Shown here one piece after another: positions 50,079 to 60,720 of a stretch of DNA of 64,000 nt. The notes beneath the pieces are model-generated. The model did no database searches and was not told where the DNA came from. It was given only the letters and a program-made list of their open reading frames with translations. Each line of letters opens with the position of its first letter. Position 1 is the stretch's first letter. This stretch comes from Clostridia bacterium. Lineage in GTDB: Bacteria > Bacillota > Clostridia > Oscillospirales > CAG-382. The translations under genes were made by a program, and so were the position numbers. Location: positions 1 to 64,000 of the forward strand of contig JAFRPL010000001.1 of NCBI GenBank assembly GCA_017429165.1, written 5' to 3'.

Positions 50079-51025
50079 TTTTGTGCTCCGTCTTTATTCT
50101 TCACGCTGTTTCTTATCGCGTCGGCTATGCCGTCGACGGACAGACCGTAATAATCCAAAAGCTCGCCCGCCTTGCCCGAAACGCCGAAAACATCGTTTAT
50201 CCCCAGGCGCGTTACGGGGGTAGGGAGTTTTTGTGAAAGCAGTTCGCATATCGCGCCGCCAAGGCCGCCTATGACGGAATGCTCTTCCACGACCACGACG
50301 TTACGGGTGCGCGCGGCGTATTCGAGCACGGTATTTTCGTCGAGCGGCTTTATGGTATGCGTATCTATGACCGAAATGTTTATGCCTTTGGTTTTCAAAA
50401 GCTCGCAGGCTTTGAGCGCGCGGTCTATCATTACGCCGTGCGCGAACACCGCGCAGTCATCGCCCTGCGTGAGCGGGACGGCTTTGAAAAGTTCGAACTT
50501 ATACGTCGCCGGGTCGAACACCTCGGGCACCGCCTGCCTGCCCAGACGGCAGTAAACGGGACCGTCGTATTTGAGTATGGCTTCTATCGCGGCGTACGCT
50601 TCGGTGTCGTCGGCGGGAGAGATGACCACCATCCCGGGGATGGAACGCATTATGGCGATATCCTCGCAGAACTGGTGGGTGGCGCCGTCTTCGCCCACGG
50701 TGACGCCCGCGTGCGACGCGCAGATTTTTACGTTGAGCTTTGTGTGTCCCACGGAATTGCGTATCTGCTCGTACGCCCTGCCGGAAGCGAACATTGCGAA
50801 CGAAGAAGCGAACACGGGCATGCCGGTCGCCGCGATACCGGCTGCGACGCCTATCATATTCTGTTCGGCGATGCCGCAGTTGATAAAGCGTTCCGGGAAT
50901 TTATCGGCAAATTTCTTGGTCTGGGTGGAGCCGGAAAGGTCGGCGTCCATGACCGCGAACATGTATTTTTCGCCTAAGTCTGCGAGCGCCCTGCCGTAAG
51001 AAGCTCTGGTAGCTATATCCGCCAT
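50075..51025 (-). CDS. Transketolase, C-terminal subunit
   Basis: 316 residues from ATG 51025 (GGAGG). Pyrimidine-binding domain with D-A-D-L-S-G-S-T, the conserved glutamate in R-F-I-N-C-G-I-A-E-Q-N-M near residue 55, and the C-terminal domain V-V-E-E-H-S-V-I-G-G-L-G. Forms an active transketolase with the N-terminal subunit encoded directly before it. Non-oxidative pentose phosphate pathway. Confidence 0.95.
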   Translation of the reverse strand: MADIATRASYGRALADLGEKYMFAVMDADLSGSTQTKKFADKFPERFINCGIAEQNMIGVAAGIAATGMPVFASSFAMFASGRAYEQIRNSVGHTKLNVKICASHAGVTVGEDGATHQFCEDIAIMRSIPGMVVISPADDTEAYAAIEAILKYDGPVYCRLGRQAVPEVFDPATYKFELFKAVPLTQGDDCAVFAHGVMIDRALKACELLKTKGINISVIDTHTIKPLDENTVLEYAARTRNVVVVEEHSVIGGLGGAICELLSQKLPTPVTRLGINDVFGVSGKAGELLDYYGLSVDGIADAIRNSVKNKDGAQK

Positions 51026-51026
51026 T

Positions 51027-51869
51027 TCATTCCACCTCCGCAAATTCTTCGAGCGCGCTTTCGAGCTCTTTTACCGCTGTCTCGTATTCGGGCTGTTTGG
51101 GCGCCTTGCCGTGCCAGCCGACGGCGTTTTCCATAAACGACACGCCTTTGCCTTTGACTGTGTCGCAGATTATCATGAGCGGCCTGCCGCTGACGCCCGA
51201 AGATACCGCCGCTTCGATCTGCCGGAAGTCGTGCCCGTCGATGAAGCGGACTTCCCAGCCGAAAGCGCGGAACTTTTCGTCGAGCGGGTCGGGGTTCATC
51301 ACCTCGCGCACGTCGCCGTCGATCTGCAGCTTGTTGTAATCCAGAAAAGCGGTGAGATTATCGAGCTTGTAATGCGCGGCGAACATCGCCGCCTCCCACA
51401 CCTCGCCTTCCTGCGATTCGCCGTCGCCGAGTATCGTATAGACGTGATATTTCGCGCCGGTGATCTTTGCGGCTTTCGCCATTCCGCAGGCGGCGGAAAA
51501 GCCCTGACCCAGCGAACCCGTGGACATATCAACGCCGGGGACGGTGTGCATATCGGGATGCCCCTGCAGCCTTGACCCCAGCTTGCGCAGCGTCTTTATT
51601 TCTTCCGCGGGGAAATACCCCCTGAGCGCCAGCGCCGCGTAGAGCGCGGGCGAGGCGTGACCTTTGGAAAGCACGAATCTGTCGCGGCCGGGATCCTGCG
51701 GATCGGCGGCGGAGACGTTCATTTTTTCAAAATACAGATACGCCATCACGTCGGCGCACGAAAGCGATCCGCCGGGATGGCCGCTGCCGGCGTTGTATAC
51801 GCCCTCTATTATGAGACGGCGTATCTGCGCGGCTTTTTTACGAAGATACAAAAGCTTGCTTTGTTCCAT
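51027..51869 (-). CDS. Transketolase, N-terminal subunit
   Basis: 280 residues with the thiamine diphosphate motif G-D-G-E-S-Q-E-G-E-V-W-E-A-A to D-Y-N near residues 148-178, and S-G-H-P-G-G-S-L-S at 29-37. Ends one base before the C-terminal subunit starts. Split transketolases are usual in Clostridia. Confidence 0.95.
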   Translation of the reverse strand: MEQSKLLYLRKKAAQIRRLIIEGVYNAGSGHPGGSLSCADVMAYLYFEKMNVSAADPQDPGRDRFVLSKGHASPALYAALALRGYFPAEEIKTLRKLGSRLQGHPDMHTVPGVDMSTGSLGQGFSAACGMAKAAKITGAKYHVYTILGDGESQEGEVWEAAMFAAHYKLDNLTAFLDYNKLQIDGDVREVMNPDPLDEKFRAFGWEVRFIDGHDFRQIEAAVSSGVSGRPLMIICDTVKGKGVSFMENAVGWHGKAPKQPEYETAVKELESALEEFAEVE

Positions 51870-51900
51870 TTGCTTTTCCTTTCGTAACCGTTTTGTTTTT

Positions 51901-52798
<898 letters not shown>

Positions 52799-52827
<29 letters not shown>

Positions 52828-53368
52828 CCTGCGTGCCAGCTCCGTCTTCGTTTTGATATTCTTCAGCGTCTTGCTGCTGCTCTTTTTGCGCTTTGAGCCG
52901 TTTTTCGACCTTTGGTTCGATAAAGATCAGATAAACGCCGAGCATTACCGCGCCGACCGTTATGAACGAATCGGCGGCGTTGAACACCGCGAACTTGACG
53001 AAAGCGGGTTCGATGAAATCGGTCACGACGTGCCTGCCCGCTTCGTCGGTGACGAACAGGCGGTCGATCATATTGCCTATGCCTCCGCCCAGCACGAACG
53101 ACACCGCGAGCGTGAGCAGGATATGGCGTTTGGAATACCTTTTGAGGAACCACACCATGCCCGCTATGGCGGCGACGGAGACGATTATGAACACCCATCT
53201 CGCGTCGCCCAGCATACCGAAAGCGGCGCCGTCGTTCTGCACGTAGGTGATATTCACCACCCCCGGGATGAGCCGGAACGAATCGCCGACTTCCATAGAG
53301 AGGCGGATAATAAGTTTTGTGAGCTGGTCGATCAGGACCACGCCCAGCGTGACGAAAAACGTCAGCAT
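52799..53368 (-). CDS. lspA: Lipoprotein signal peptidase
   Basis: 189 residues, ATG 53368 overlapping the ileS stop by 7 bases. Four membrane segments; catalytic aspartates in G-N-M-I-D-R and F-N-A-A-D-S, and N-D-G-A-A-F-G-M. An acidic 30-residue tail (E-Y-Q-N-E-D-G) extends past the normal end. Cleaves the prolipoproteins seen in this window. Confidence 0.95.
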
Positions 53369-56157
53369 ACGGCGTTTTTGCAGCGGCAGCAGAGGTGCTG
53401 GCCGTCTTCGTCGACGGTGTATTCTTCGACAGAGCGCCAGCAGCGCACGCATTTTTCGCCCGAAGCGGGCTTGACGACTACCGATATGCCCGAAAGTTCG
53501 TCTTTGAACGCGCCTTCGGGGGCTTCGCCGCGGACGAGTTCGACCTTGCTGGTGATGAACACCGTGTCGAGACAGTCGGCGTGAGACGCGAAAACCTTGA
53601 GCGCCTCGTTGTCTGCGGGCGCGTAGATGACGAGATCGGCGTCGAGCGATTTGCCGATGACTCTGGCGGCGCGCGCTTCCTCGAGCGCTTTGAGCACGGT
53701 GTCGCGGTATTCGAACAGCTTGTCGTAGCTTTCCTCGAGCTCGTCAAAGCAGATATTTTCGTCGTACGCGGGCATATCGTTGAGGAACACGCTGCGCGTA
53801 TCGTCGCTCTTCCCGTGCGGCAGATATCCCCACGCCTCTTCGGCGGTGAACGAAAGCACCGGCGAAAGCATGCGGATGATCGCCGAAGCGGCGGCGTACA
53901 TAACGGTCTGCGCGGCGCGGCGCGAAACGGAATCTTTCTTTTCGCAGTACATACGGTCTTTGGTTATATCGACGTAGATCTTGGAAAGATCGATAGAGCA
54001 GAAATTGTGGATCTCGTGGTAGACCATATGGAATTCATACGCGGAGTACGCTTCGTTCACGGTCTTTACGAGCTTGTTCAGGCGCGAAAGGATCCATTTA
54101 TCGAGCGGTTCGAGCTTGTCGTAAGGAACGCAGTCGGCGTCTGGGTCGAAATCGCTCTCGCCCAGGTTGGCGAGCAGTATGCGCAGCGTGTTGCGGATCT
54201 TGCGGTAGGATTCCGAAAGCTGTTTGAATATCTCTTCCGAAGCGCGCACGTCCACGCGGTAATCCGAAGCCGCGACCCACAGTCTGAGCATATCGCCGCC
54301 GTATTTTTTGATTATCTCCTCGGGCGCGATGGCGTTGCCCAGCGATTTGTGCATCGCCTTGCCTTCGCCGTCGACCACCCAGCCGTGAGTGAGCACCTGT
54401 CTGTACGGCGCGCCGCCGCCCAGAGCGCCCACCGCCGTGAGCAGCGAGGCCTGGAACCAGCCGCGGTACTGATCCGCGCCTTCCAGATACAGATCGGCGG
54501 GCCAGCCGATACCGCGCCCCTGCATCACCGCGTAATGGGTGGAGCCGCTGTCGAACCAGCCGTCGAGCGTGTCGGTCTCTTTGGTAAAGTGCCTGCCTCC
54601 GCACTTGGGGCATACGAACCCTTCGGGCAGCAGGTCGGCGGCTTCTTTTTCGAACCACACGTTGGAGCCGTGCTCGGCAAACAGGGCGGATATCTTGGCT
54701 ATAGTGTCATCGTTGCATATGACTTCGCCGCAGTCGGCGCAGTAGAACGCGGGGATGGGGAGCCCCCAGTGACGCTGACGCGAAATGCACCAGTCGGCGC
54801 GTTCGCGTATCATGGAAGCCATCCTGTCGCCGCCCCAGGCGGGGAGCCAGTCGACGTCCGCGCAGGCGGCGATGGCTTCGTCGCGGAACGCTTCGACCGA
54901 GCAGAACCACTGCGGTGTGGCGCGGAAGATTATGGGAGATTTGCACCGCCAGCAATGCGGATACTGATGGATTATCTCTTTGGAGGCGAACAGCGCGCCG
55001 CTTGCGCGCATATCGTCGAGTATGGCTTTGTTGGATTCTTCGTAGAACATACCGGCGAACTTGCCGGCGTCGGCGGTCTGATATCCGCGGTCGTCCACCG
55101 GGACGACTATCTTTATACCGTATCTCATTCCGGTGAAATAGTCGTCGGCGCCGAAACCGGGCGCGGTATGCACGCAGCCGGTGCCGCTTTCCATGGTGAC
55201 GTATTCGGCGCAGCAGACCAGGCTTTCGCGGTCCAGGAACGGATGCGAAGCGGTCATGAATTCAAAGAAGCTGCCGGGCTGTTCGAGCACGGTCTCGTAT
55301 TCGGTTATACCCGCCTGTGCGAGCGTCTGCTCGACGAGCGGCTTTGCGAGGATATAGTACGCGCCGCCGGCTTTGACCACACAATAGGTGTCGCGCGGGT
55401 GAAGGGCTATCGCCATATTGCCGGGCAGAGTCCACGGCGTGGTGGTCCAGATTATGAAATAAGTGTCTTCGAGCGGACAGACGCCGCGAAGCTTGCCTTT
55501 ATCGTCTTTTATCTTGAAACGGACGTAGATGGAAGTACATTTCGCGTCCTTGTATTCGATCTCCGCCTCGGCGAGCGCGGTCTCGTCCTTCGGGCACCAG
55601 TAAACGGGCTTGAGCCCCTTGTAAATATACCCCTTGCGGAACATTTCGCCGAACACTTTCATCTCGGCGGCTTCGAACGCGGGATCCATGGTGAGATACG
55701 GATGATCCCAGTCGCCGAGCACTCCCAGCCGCTTGAACGACGCGCGCTGGATATCCACGAAATCGGCGGCGAATTTTTCGCACGCTTTGCGGAATTCGGG
55801 CACGGACATGCTCTTGCGGTCGAGCTTGTTCTTTTTTATAATGGCCGATTCGATGGGCATGCCGTGGTTGTCCCAGCCGGGGACGTACGGCGCGCAGAAA
55901 CCGGACATGGATTTGAATTTTATGATGATATCCTTGAGCACTTTGTTCATGGCGGTGCCCATATGGATGTTGCCGTTGGAAAAAGGAGGGCCGTCGTGGA
56001 GCAGGAAACGCGGCTTGTCGGCGTTGCGTTCCTGAATGAGTTTATAAAGTTCTTCGGTTTCCCACCTGCTTTGCGTTTCGGGCTCTTTCTGCGGCAGGTT
56101 CGCCCGCATGGGGAATTCGGTGGCGGGCAGGTTGAGAGTGTTCTTGTAATCTGTCAT
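53362..56157 (-). CDS. ileS: Isoleucyl-tRNA synthetase
   Basis: 931 residues. HIGH motif as G-N-I-H-M-G near residue 63, KMSKS-like K-A-M-H-K-S near 603, and a C-terminal zinc ribbon C-V-R-C ... C-C-R-C. Type 1 bacterial enzyme. The 80-base gap upstream contains only the divIVA terminator; there is no T-box. Confidence 0.97.
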   Translation of the reverse strand: MTDYKNTLNLPATEFPMRANLPQKEPETQSRWETEELYKLIQERNADKPRFLLHDGPPFSNGNIHMGTAMNKVLKDIIIKFKSMSGFCAPYVPGWDNHGMPIESAIIKKNKLDRKSMSVPEFRKACEKFAADFVDIQRASFKRLGVLGDWDHPYLTMDPAFEAAEMKVFGEMFRKGYIYKGLKPVYWCPKDETALAEAEIEYKDAKCTSIYVRFKIKDDKGKLRGVCPLEDTYFIIWTTTPWTLPGNMAIALHPRDTYCVVKAGGAYYILAKPLVEQTLAQAGITEYETVLEQPGSFFEFMTASHPFLDRESLVCCAEYVTMESGTGCVHTAPGFGADDYFTGMRYGIKIVVPVDDRGYQTADAGKFAGMFYEESNKAILDDMRASGALFASKEIIHQYPHCWRCKSPIIFRATPQWFCSVEAFRDEAIAACADVDWLPAWGGDRMASMIRERADWCISRQRHWGLPIPAFYCADCGEVICNDDTIAKISALFAEHGSNVWFEKEAADLLPEGFVCPKCGGRHFTKETDTLDGWFDSGSTHYAVMQGRGIGWPADLYLEGADQYRGWFQASLLTAVGALGGGAPYRQVLTHGWVVDGEGKAMHKSLGNAIAPEEIIKKYGGDMLRLWVAASDYRVDVRASEEIFKQLSESYRKIRNTLRILLANLGESDFDPDADCVPYDKLEPLDKWILSRLNKLVKTVNEAYSAYEFHMVYHEIHNFCSIDLSKIYVDITKDRMYCEKKDSVSRRAAQTVMYAAASAIIRMLSPVLSFTAEEAWGYLPHGKSDDTRSVFLNDMPAYDENICFDELEESYDKLFEYRDTVLKALEEARAARVIGKSLDADLVIYAPADNEALKVFASHADCLDTVFITSKVELVRGEAPEGAFKDELSGISVVVKPASGEKCVRCWRSVEEYTVDEDGQHLCCRCKNAVC

Positions 56158-56199
56158 TTCACATTCCTCTTGAGTGTGGATTTTTCGTAAAAACGGAAG

Positions 56200-56226
56200 A
56201 AAAACCGCCGTGACGTGCGGTTTTTT
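56200..56226 (-). terminator. Terminator after divIVA
   Basis: Stem AAAAACCGC/GCGGTTTTT around an 8-base loop with flanking T run. Partial read-through into ileS is likely, as no strong promoter is visible between. Confidence 0.75.
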
Positions 56227-56238
56227 CCGTTAGCGCTA

Positions 56239-56982
56239 TTAGGCGTCCTGTTCGTCGTTTACGGCGGGAACCGGTTCTTCGGGAGCCGGCTCCTCCGGGA
56301 CGGGTCCCTGCGGCGCGGGCGGCTCTTTCTGCTGCAGCGTGCGCAGGTATTCGTCGTCCGAAACGGGCGCGGGGGTCTCCTCGACCGGCGCGGGGGCCGG
56401 AGCGGGTTCGGCGTTGAGGTCGGTCTCCTCGCGCTCTTTTTCGTCGGTGGCGATGCCGTCGCGGATGGCGCCCTTGACGTCGGTGAAGATCTTGCTGACG
56501 ATCTCGGATTCGTTGGGGAGCACGATGTCTTCGAGCTCGTTGACCGAGATCGCCTGGAGCTCTTCTATATGCGAACGGTAAAGATCGTAGACATTCTTTT
56601 TGAAGTCGAGCACTTTGGTGCGGATCTGCCACATCTCTTTCTTTTCCTCGCCGAGCTGGTCGCGGAAATCGGCGATTATGGCGTCGCAGCGGTCTTTTAT
56701 GGAAGACGTTATGACGTCGGCCTTTTCGTTGGCGTCGCGGATGATCTTTTCGCTGAGTTTCTGCGATTTGAGCAGCGTGGAACGTATGGCCTCTTCCTCG
56801 TCCTTGAGCTCGTCGAGATTGGTGACGACTATTTTGAGTTTGCGCTCGAGCTCGCTGTTTTCGCGGTAAAGCGCGGTGTAGTTTTCCACCAGGAAATCTA
56901 TGTATTCGTCGACCTCCTGCGGGTTGTAGCCGCGCATGGTCTTGGTGAACGATTTGTTTTTGAGTTCGTGCGGTGCGAGCAT
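56239..56982 (-). CDS. divIVA: DivIVA domain cell-division protein
   Basis: 247 residues. The membrane-curvature-binding N-terminus reads L-K-N-K-S-F-T-K-T-M-R-G-Y-N-P-Q-E-V-D-E-Y-I-D, then a coiled coil to about residue 185 and a Pro/Glu/Ala-rich disordered tail. Located after sepF-yggT as in many Firmicutes. Confidence 0.93.
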   Translation of the reverse strand: MLAPHELKNKSFTKTMRGYNPQEVDEYIDFLVENYTALYRENSELERKLKIVVTNLDELKDEEEAIRSTLLKSQKLSEKIIRDANEKADVITSSIKDRCDAIIADFRDQLGEEKKEMWQIRTKVLDFKKNVYDLYRSHIEELQAISVNELEDIVLPNESEIVSKIFTDVKGAIRDGIATDEKEREETDLNAEPAPAPAPVEETPAPVSDDEYLRTLQQKEPPAPQGPVPEEPAPEEPVPAVNDEQDA

Positions 56983-57001
56983 GGTATTACCTCCAAAATA
57001 T

Positions 57002-57277
57002 TTATCCGAAAAACGCCAGGATCGTACTGACCACCGATATTACGAGTAGCGCCACGACCGCGCCCAGATCGTCCGTGGCTATGGGCAGGTCGAGCTTGTC
57101 TTCAAGAAAATCGGAAACCGGTTGGGCGAACGGCTGAGTCGTCGCGTAGGCGAACGAATAGAGCAGACTCTGTTCGGGGTCCGCAAAAATAGGGTAAAGT
57201 ACCCTTATGACTATCAGCAAAGACAGCGCGGCAAGTATGACCGTGGCTGTGCCTTTGATCAATTCGACTATAAGCAC
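57002..57277 (-). CDS. YggT family membrane protein
   Basis: 91 residues with two hydrophobic segments (about 8-30 and 70-91) and the short linker F-A-Y-A-T-T-Q-P-F-A-Q-P-V, as in YggT/YlmG proteins. Located between sepF and divIVA; role in division or membrane organisation is inferred from position. Confidence 0.9.
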   Translation of the reverse strand: MLIVELIKGTATVILAALSLLIVIRVLYPIFADPEQSLLYSFAYATTQPFAQPVSDFLEDKLDLPIATDDLGAVVALLVISVVSTILAFFG

Positions 57278-57336
57278 TTTATGACCTCGGATCTGTCAGC
57301 GGCGCTGTATGCGCCGGCGGAAAAGACGTGAGATAA

Positions 57337-57789
57337 TCAGAAGAACTCCCTGGGCTGTTTGACAGCGGGCTGTTCGGGAGCGGCGGCGGGCTCGGCGGCT
57401 TTCTGGTCGCCGGTAACCTCGACGTGGTCGGGAGTGATGACGTAGGTGGAGCTTGCCACGTTCTTGATCTGGCCCTTGATGGCGAAAGTGACGCCGGAAA
57501 GGAAATCTATAATACGTATGGCGACTTCTCTGTTAGCGTTTTCGAGGTTGAGCACAACGGTCTTGTGCTGAAGGAGATGAGTGGATATGCCGGCGACTTC
57601 GTCGTATCTCGAAGGTTTGCAGACTTTCATTTCGAGATTGACGGGGCTCACCACGCTGCTGCTTTCGCGCACGGCGCCGACGGCGGCGGAAACGGCTTCT
57701 TCTTCCATTTCGTCGTCGTATTCTTTTTTGTAATCGTCCTCGTTGTTTTCTCCGTTGAATGTGTTGCGAACAAAATCAAAAATTCCCAT
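57337..57789 (-). CDS. sepF: Cell-division protein SepF
   Basis: 150 residues. N-terminal amphipathic helix (M-G-I-F-D-F-V-R-N-T-F), acidic linker, then the core domain with P-S-R-Y-D-E-V near residue 57, K-T-V-V-L-N-L-E-N near 75 and D-F-L-S-G-V-T-F-A. Tethers FtsZ to the membrane. A Pro/Ala tail is added at the C-terminus. Confidence 0.94.
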   Translation of the reverse strand: MGIFDFVRNTFNGENNEDDYKKEYDDEMEEEAVSAAVGAVRESSSVVSPVNLEMKVCKPSRYDEVAGISTHLLQHKTVVLNLENANREVAIRIIDFLSGVTFAIKGQIKNVASSTYVITPDHVEVTGDQKAAEPAAAPEQPAVKQPREFF

Positions 57790-57838
57790 TTGTTTGGTTC
57801 CTCCGTGTGTATGTTTTTATTTTTTTTTACTTTTGCCT

Positions 57839-58525
57839 TTACGTGCGCGCGCCGAACACTCCCTCGCCTATGCGTATGAGGTTGGAGCCGCATTCAAGCG
57901 CCTGAACGTAATCGTGAGTCATGCCCAGTGACAGGATGCGCATTTCGGCATTACTCATAATACTATTATCCACATTTTGGTGCTTGATGTCAATAAATTT
58001 TTTTGTTATTTTTGTAAAAAAAGCACATAAATTTTCTTTTTCGCACGTTTTGGGCACCACGCCCATCAGTCCGACGATCTTTATATGCCCGAAAACCGCC
58101 GCGGAAGCGATAAAACTTTCGACTTCGTCGAGCGGCACTCCGCCTTTGGATTCTTCGCCGCCCAGATTGACTTCGACCAGGCATTCCTGAACTATGCCCA
58201 GCTTCTGCGCCCGCCGGTCGATCTCTTCGGCGAGCGGGACGGAATCCAGCGAATGGATGAGCGCGACGCGGCCGACGATATATTTGACCTTGTTGCGCTG
58301 CAGACGGCCTATGAAGTGGATCTCGAACCGTTTATCCAGATACGGCAGCTTTTCCATAAGCTCCTGCACGCGGTTTTCGCCTATGAGATCTATGCCCATA
58401 TCGTATATTTTGTTTATCGTCTGCGCGTCGACCGTCTTGGTGGCGGCGAGCACGCGCGCTTTTCCCGCCGCGGCGGAAAGCAGAGTTCGTATGTTGCTTC
58501 GCAGCTCTTCGTCGGTGATGCTCAT
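57839..58525 (-). CDS. PLP homeostasis protein, YggS/YlmE family
   Basis: 228 residues. PLP lysine in V-L-A-A-T-K-T-V near residue 30, then I-G-E-N-R-V-Q-E, H-F-I-G-R-L-Q-R-N-K and the C-terminal L-S-L-G-M-T-H-D-Y. Fold-III pyridoxal phosphate carrier. Precedes sepF in the classic ylm order; start overlaps the HlyD-like stop. Confidence 0.94.
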   Translation of the reverse strand: MSITDEELRSNIRTLLSAAAGKARVLAATKTVDAQTINKIYDMGIDLIGENRVQELMEKLPYLDKRFEIHFIGRLQRNKVKYIVGRVALIHSLDSVPLAEEIDRRAQKLGIVQECLVEVNLGGEESKGGVPLDEVESFIASAAVFGHIKIVGLMGVVPKTCEKENLCAFFTKITKKFIDIKHQNVDNSIMSNAEMRILSLGMTHDYVQALECGSNLIRIGEGVFGART

Positions 58526-59775
58526 TTTACTATCTTCCCTTCGTACAGGTCGCGGCCCGAAACAATGACCGGGTCGTAAAGCGAAAGTGCGGAACGTGAC
58601 ACGCGGTCGATCTTTTCGGGGTACGGCACCTTGCAGTAGCAGTAACCGTTTTCTTCGTAAAGCACCTCGGCGGTCTTGAATCTGACCACGGTGCCATCGA
58701 GCGTATACACGCCCACCTTGCCTTCGACGACGCGTATCGCCGCCGCGGGGACTTTTATGCCGGAATACGATTCGGCGACTATTTCCACCGGCTGGGCGCG
58801 GGTGTAGTTGAATCCCTGCACGATGATGTCGGTAGAAAACACCGCGACGGCGGTCTCGTAGTTGGTCTGCGAAACCACCTTGTCCAGCCGCATTTCGAGC
58901 GTGCGGCCGTCGGAATACGGGAACCGTATCTTATAGAGCGCGTAAGAGCTTTTGCCCGCCGTGAGCCGCGAGATCGTCTTTTTGTCCAGACTCACGGTGA
59001 CGTACCAGCGCGGCGAAGAAACGATCTTGCCGGCGCTGAGGTTGGCGGAAGCGAAACGCGGCTGCGCGTTCTGGAGCGCATAGTACTGTTCCAGCGTGAT
59101 GCTGTTGAGCAGGTTCATGGTGAACGTGTATTCGTAGCCGTCGGTGGCGGAATAGAAATAGCCCGATTCGCTCGCGCGGACGGTGAGCGGGATTTCGGAA
59201 AGCAGCGTTTTCAGATCGCTTATGCGCTTGCGGTATTCGTTTATGACCATATCGTATCCGCCGGCGGCGGTCATCACCGCGGTGCGGCGGTTGAGCAGCA
59301 CCAGAAGCTCGTCTTCGCCGAGCGACGCCAGACGCAGATTGCCCGAATTGACCGAATCTATTATGGAATACACGCGCTCGGAGATATTGCGGTCGAGCGT
59401 TTCGAGTTCGTTGGTGGAATACACTTTGGTGATCGACGAGCGTTCGAGCACGGCGATCTTCTTTTCGAGCCCGTTGATCTCTTCCTGCAGCGCGGCGTCG
59501 CTTTCGCTGCGGTAGACCGTCATGATATCGGCGCCGCGGGCGACTTTTTCGCCGTCCGCAAAATAATAGCACGGCGTGCCGCTGCCGGCGACGGTGATGG
59601 GCGTTTCGTCGCGGAAGATATACGCTTCCGCCTGGATCGCGCGGTCGGTGGTCCCGTAGACGGCGCTTTCGACTTCGATCATATCGCCTACGGAAAGACT
59701 GACCTGCAGCCCGACGTAGCACAGGACCGCTATGGCGGCTATTCCCATTAAGATGTGTTTGAGATAATTTTTCAT
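58522..59775 (-). CDS. HlyD-like membrane fusion protein
   Basis: 417 residues. One N-terminal membrane segment (about 8-26), a lipoyl-like half (D-G-E-K-V-A-R-G-A-D-I), a coiled coil (about 95-190) and a second beta-barrel half with V-P-A-A-A-I-R-V near 352. In Firmicutes similar proteins are encoded just before the ylm/sep division genes; the partner is unknown. Confidence 0.8.
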   Translation of the reverse strand: MKNYLKHILMGIAAIAVLCYVGLQVSLSVGDMIEVESAVYGTTDRAIQAEAYIFRDETPITVAGSGTPCYYFADGEKVARGADIMTVYRSESDAALQEEINGLEKKIAVLERSSITKVYSTNELETLDRNISERVYSIIDSVNSGNLRLASLGEDELLVLLNRRTAVMTAAGGYDMVINEYRKRISDLKTLLSEIPLTVRASESGYFYSATDGYEYTFTMNLLNSITLEQYYALQNAQPRFASANLSAGKIVSSPRWYVTVSLDKKTISRLTAGKSSYALYKIRFPYSDGRTLEMRLDKVVSQTNYETAVAVFSTDIIVQGFNYTRAQPVEIVAESYSGIKVPAAAIRVVEGKVGVYTLDGTVVRFKTAEVLYEENGYCYCKVPYPEKIDRVSRSALSLYDPVIVSGRDLYEGKIVK

Positions 59776-60702
59776 TTACCGCTCCAGATGTGCGTATACG
59801 AGTTCTTTTACGCTTGCGTACGGATCGCCGGCGATGTCGACGAACACGCAGCCGGGGATCCGTTTGAAAAACGTCTGCTGGCGTTTTGCGTAATTGCGCG
59901 AACGCCGTTTTATAAGTTCTTTCGCCTCTTCCAGCCCGTATTCTCCGCGGAAATACGGGAACAGCTCTTTATATCCTATGGCGGCGCCGGCGGTCGGGGC
60001 GTTTTCCAGCCCGGCTTCCCAGAGCGACCGCGCTTCGCGTTCCAGGCCCGAAGCGAACATCTTTTCCACACGCGCGTCGATGCGCGAATATATTAGCTCC
60101 CTGTCGGCGGACCACAGGCAGATATACAGCGGGTCGTATTCTCTTTTGCCGGAATTGTTGATTGCGTTCATCTGCGTGGGGGTCATCCCCGTGACGCGGA
60201 AAATTTCGAGATACCGTATGACGCGGCGCACGTTGTTGGGCTGGGTGCGCGCCGCCGAAACGGGGTCGGCTTTGCAAAGCTCCTCGTAAAGCGCCCCGAC
60301 TCCGCGTTTTTCGGCTTCTTCGGTCAAAGCGCGCCTCACTTCGGGGTCGCCGCCGCTTTGCGAAAGCGAAAACGAATTGAAAAGCATCTGCGAATACAGC
60401 CCGGTGCCGCCCGTGACGAACGGCAGCTTGCCGCGTGAAGTTATGTCTTCCAGCGCTTTTGAAGCGAGCGCCACGAAATCCGCCGACGAAAACCGCTCGG
60501 TGATATCGAGCGCGTCGATAAGGTGATGCGGCGCCGCCGCGAGCTCTTCCGCCGTGGGTTTGGCGGTGCCTATATCCATTTTGCGGTAGACCTGCATGGA
60601 ATCGGCGGAAATTATCTCGCCGCCGAATTCGCGGCACAATTCTATTGCGAGCGAGGTCTTGCCCGCGCCGGTCTGACCGCCCAGAACGATAGCTTTTTTC
60701 AT
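59776..60702 (-). CDS. miaA: tRNA dimethylallyltransferase
   Basis: 308 residues. P-loop G-Q-T-G-A-G-K-T-S at the start, S-A-D-S-M-Q-V-Y-R near 33, P-H-H-L-I-D near 62. Modifies A37 of tRNAs reading U-starting codons. Lies 18 bases after queA. Confidence 0.95.
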   Translation of the reverse strand: MKKAIVLGGQTGAGKTSLAIELCREFGGEIISADSMQVYRKMDIGTAKPTAEELAAAPHHLIDALDITERFSSADFVALASKALEDITSRGKLPFVTGGTGLYSQMLFNSFSLSQSGGDPEVRRALTEEAEKRGVGALYEELCKADPVSAARTQPNNVRRVIRYLEIFRVTGMTPTQMNAINNSGKREYDPLYICLWSADRELIYSRIDARVEKMFASGLEREARSLWEAGLENAPTAGAAIGYKELFPYFRGEYGLEEAKELIKRRSRNYAKRQQTFFKRIPGCVFVDIAGDPYASVKELVYAHLER

Positions 60703-60720
60703 ATAAACCCCGCTGATTTT

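Noticed and set aside
53395..56190. 931-codon open frame on the plus strand
   Set aside because: Exact antisense shadow of ileS; high GC third positions keep the opposite frame open. No family similarity.
56158..56238. T-box leader for ileS
   Set aside because: Only 80 bases are available and they contain the divIVA terminator; no T-box sequence or specifier loop is visible. Gaps before aspS and hisS are also too short.
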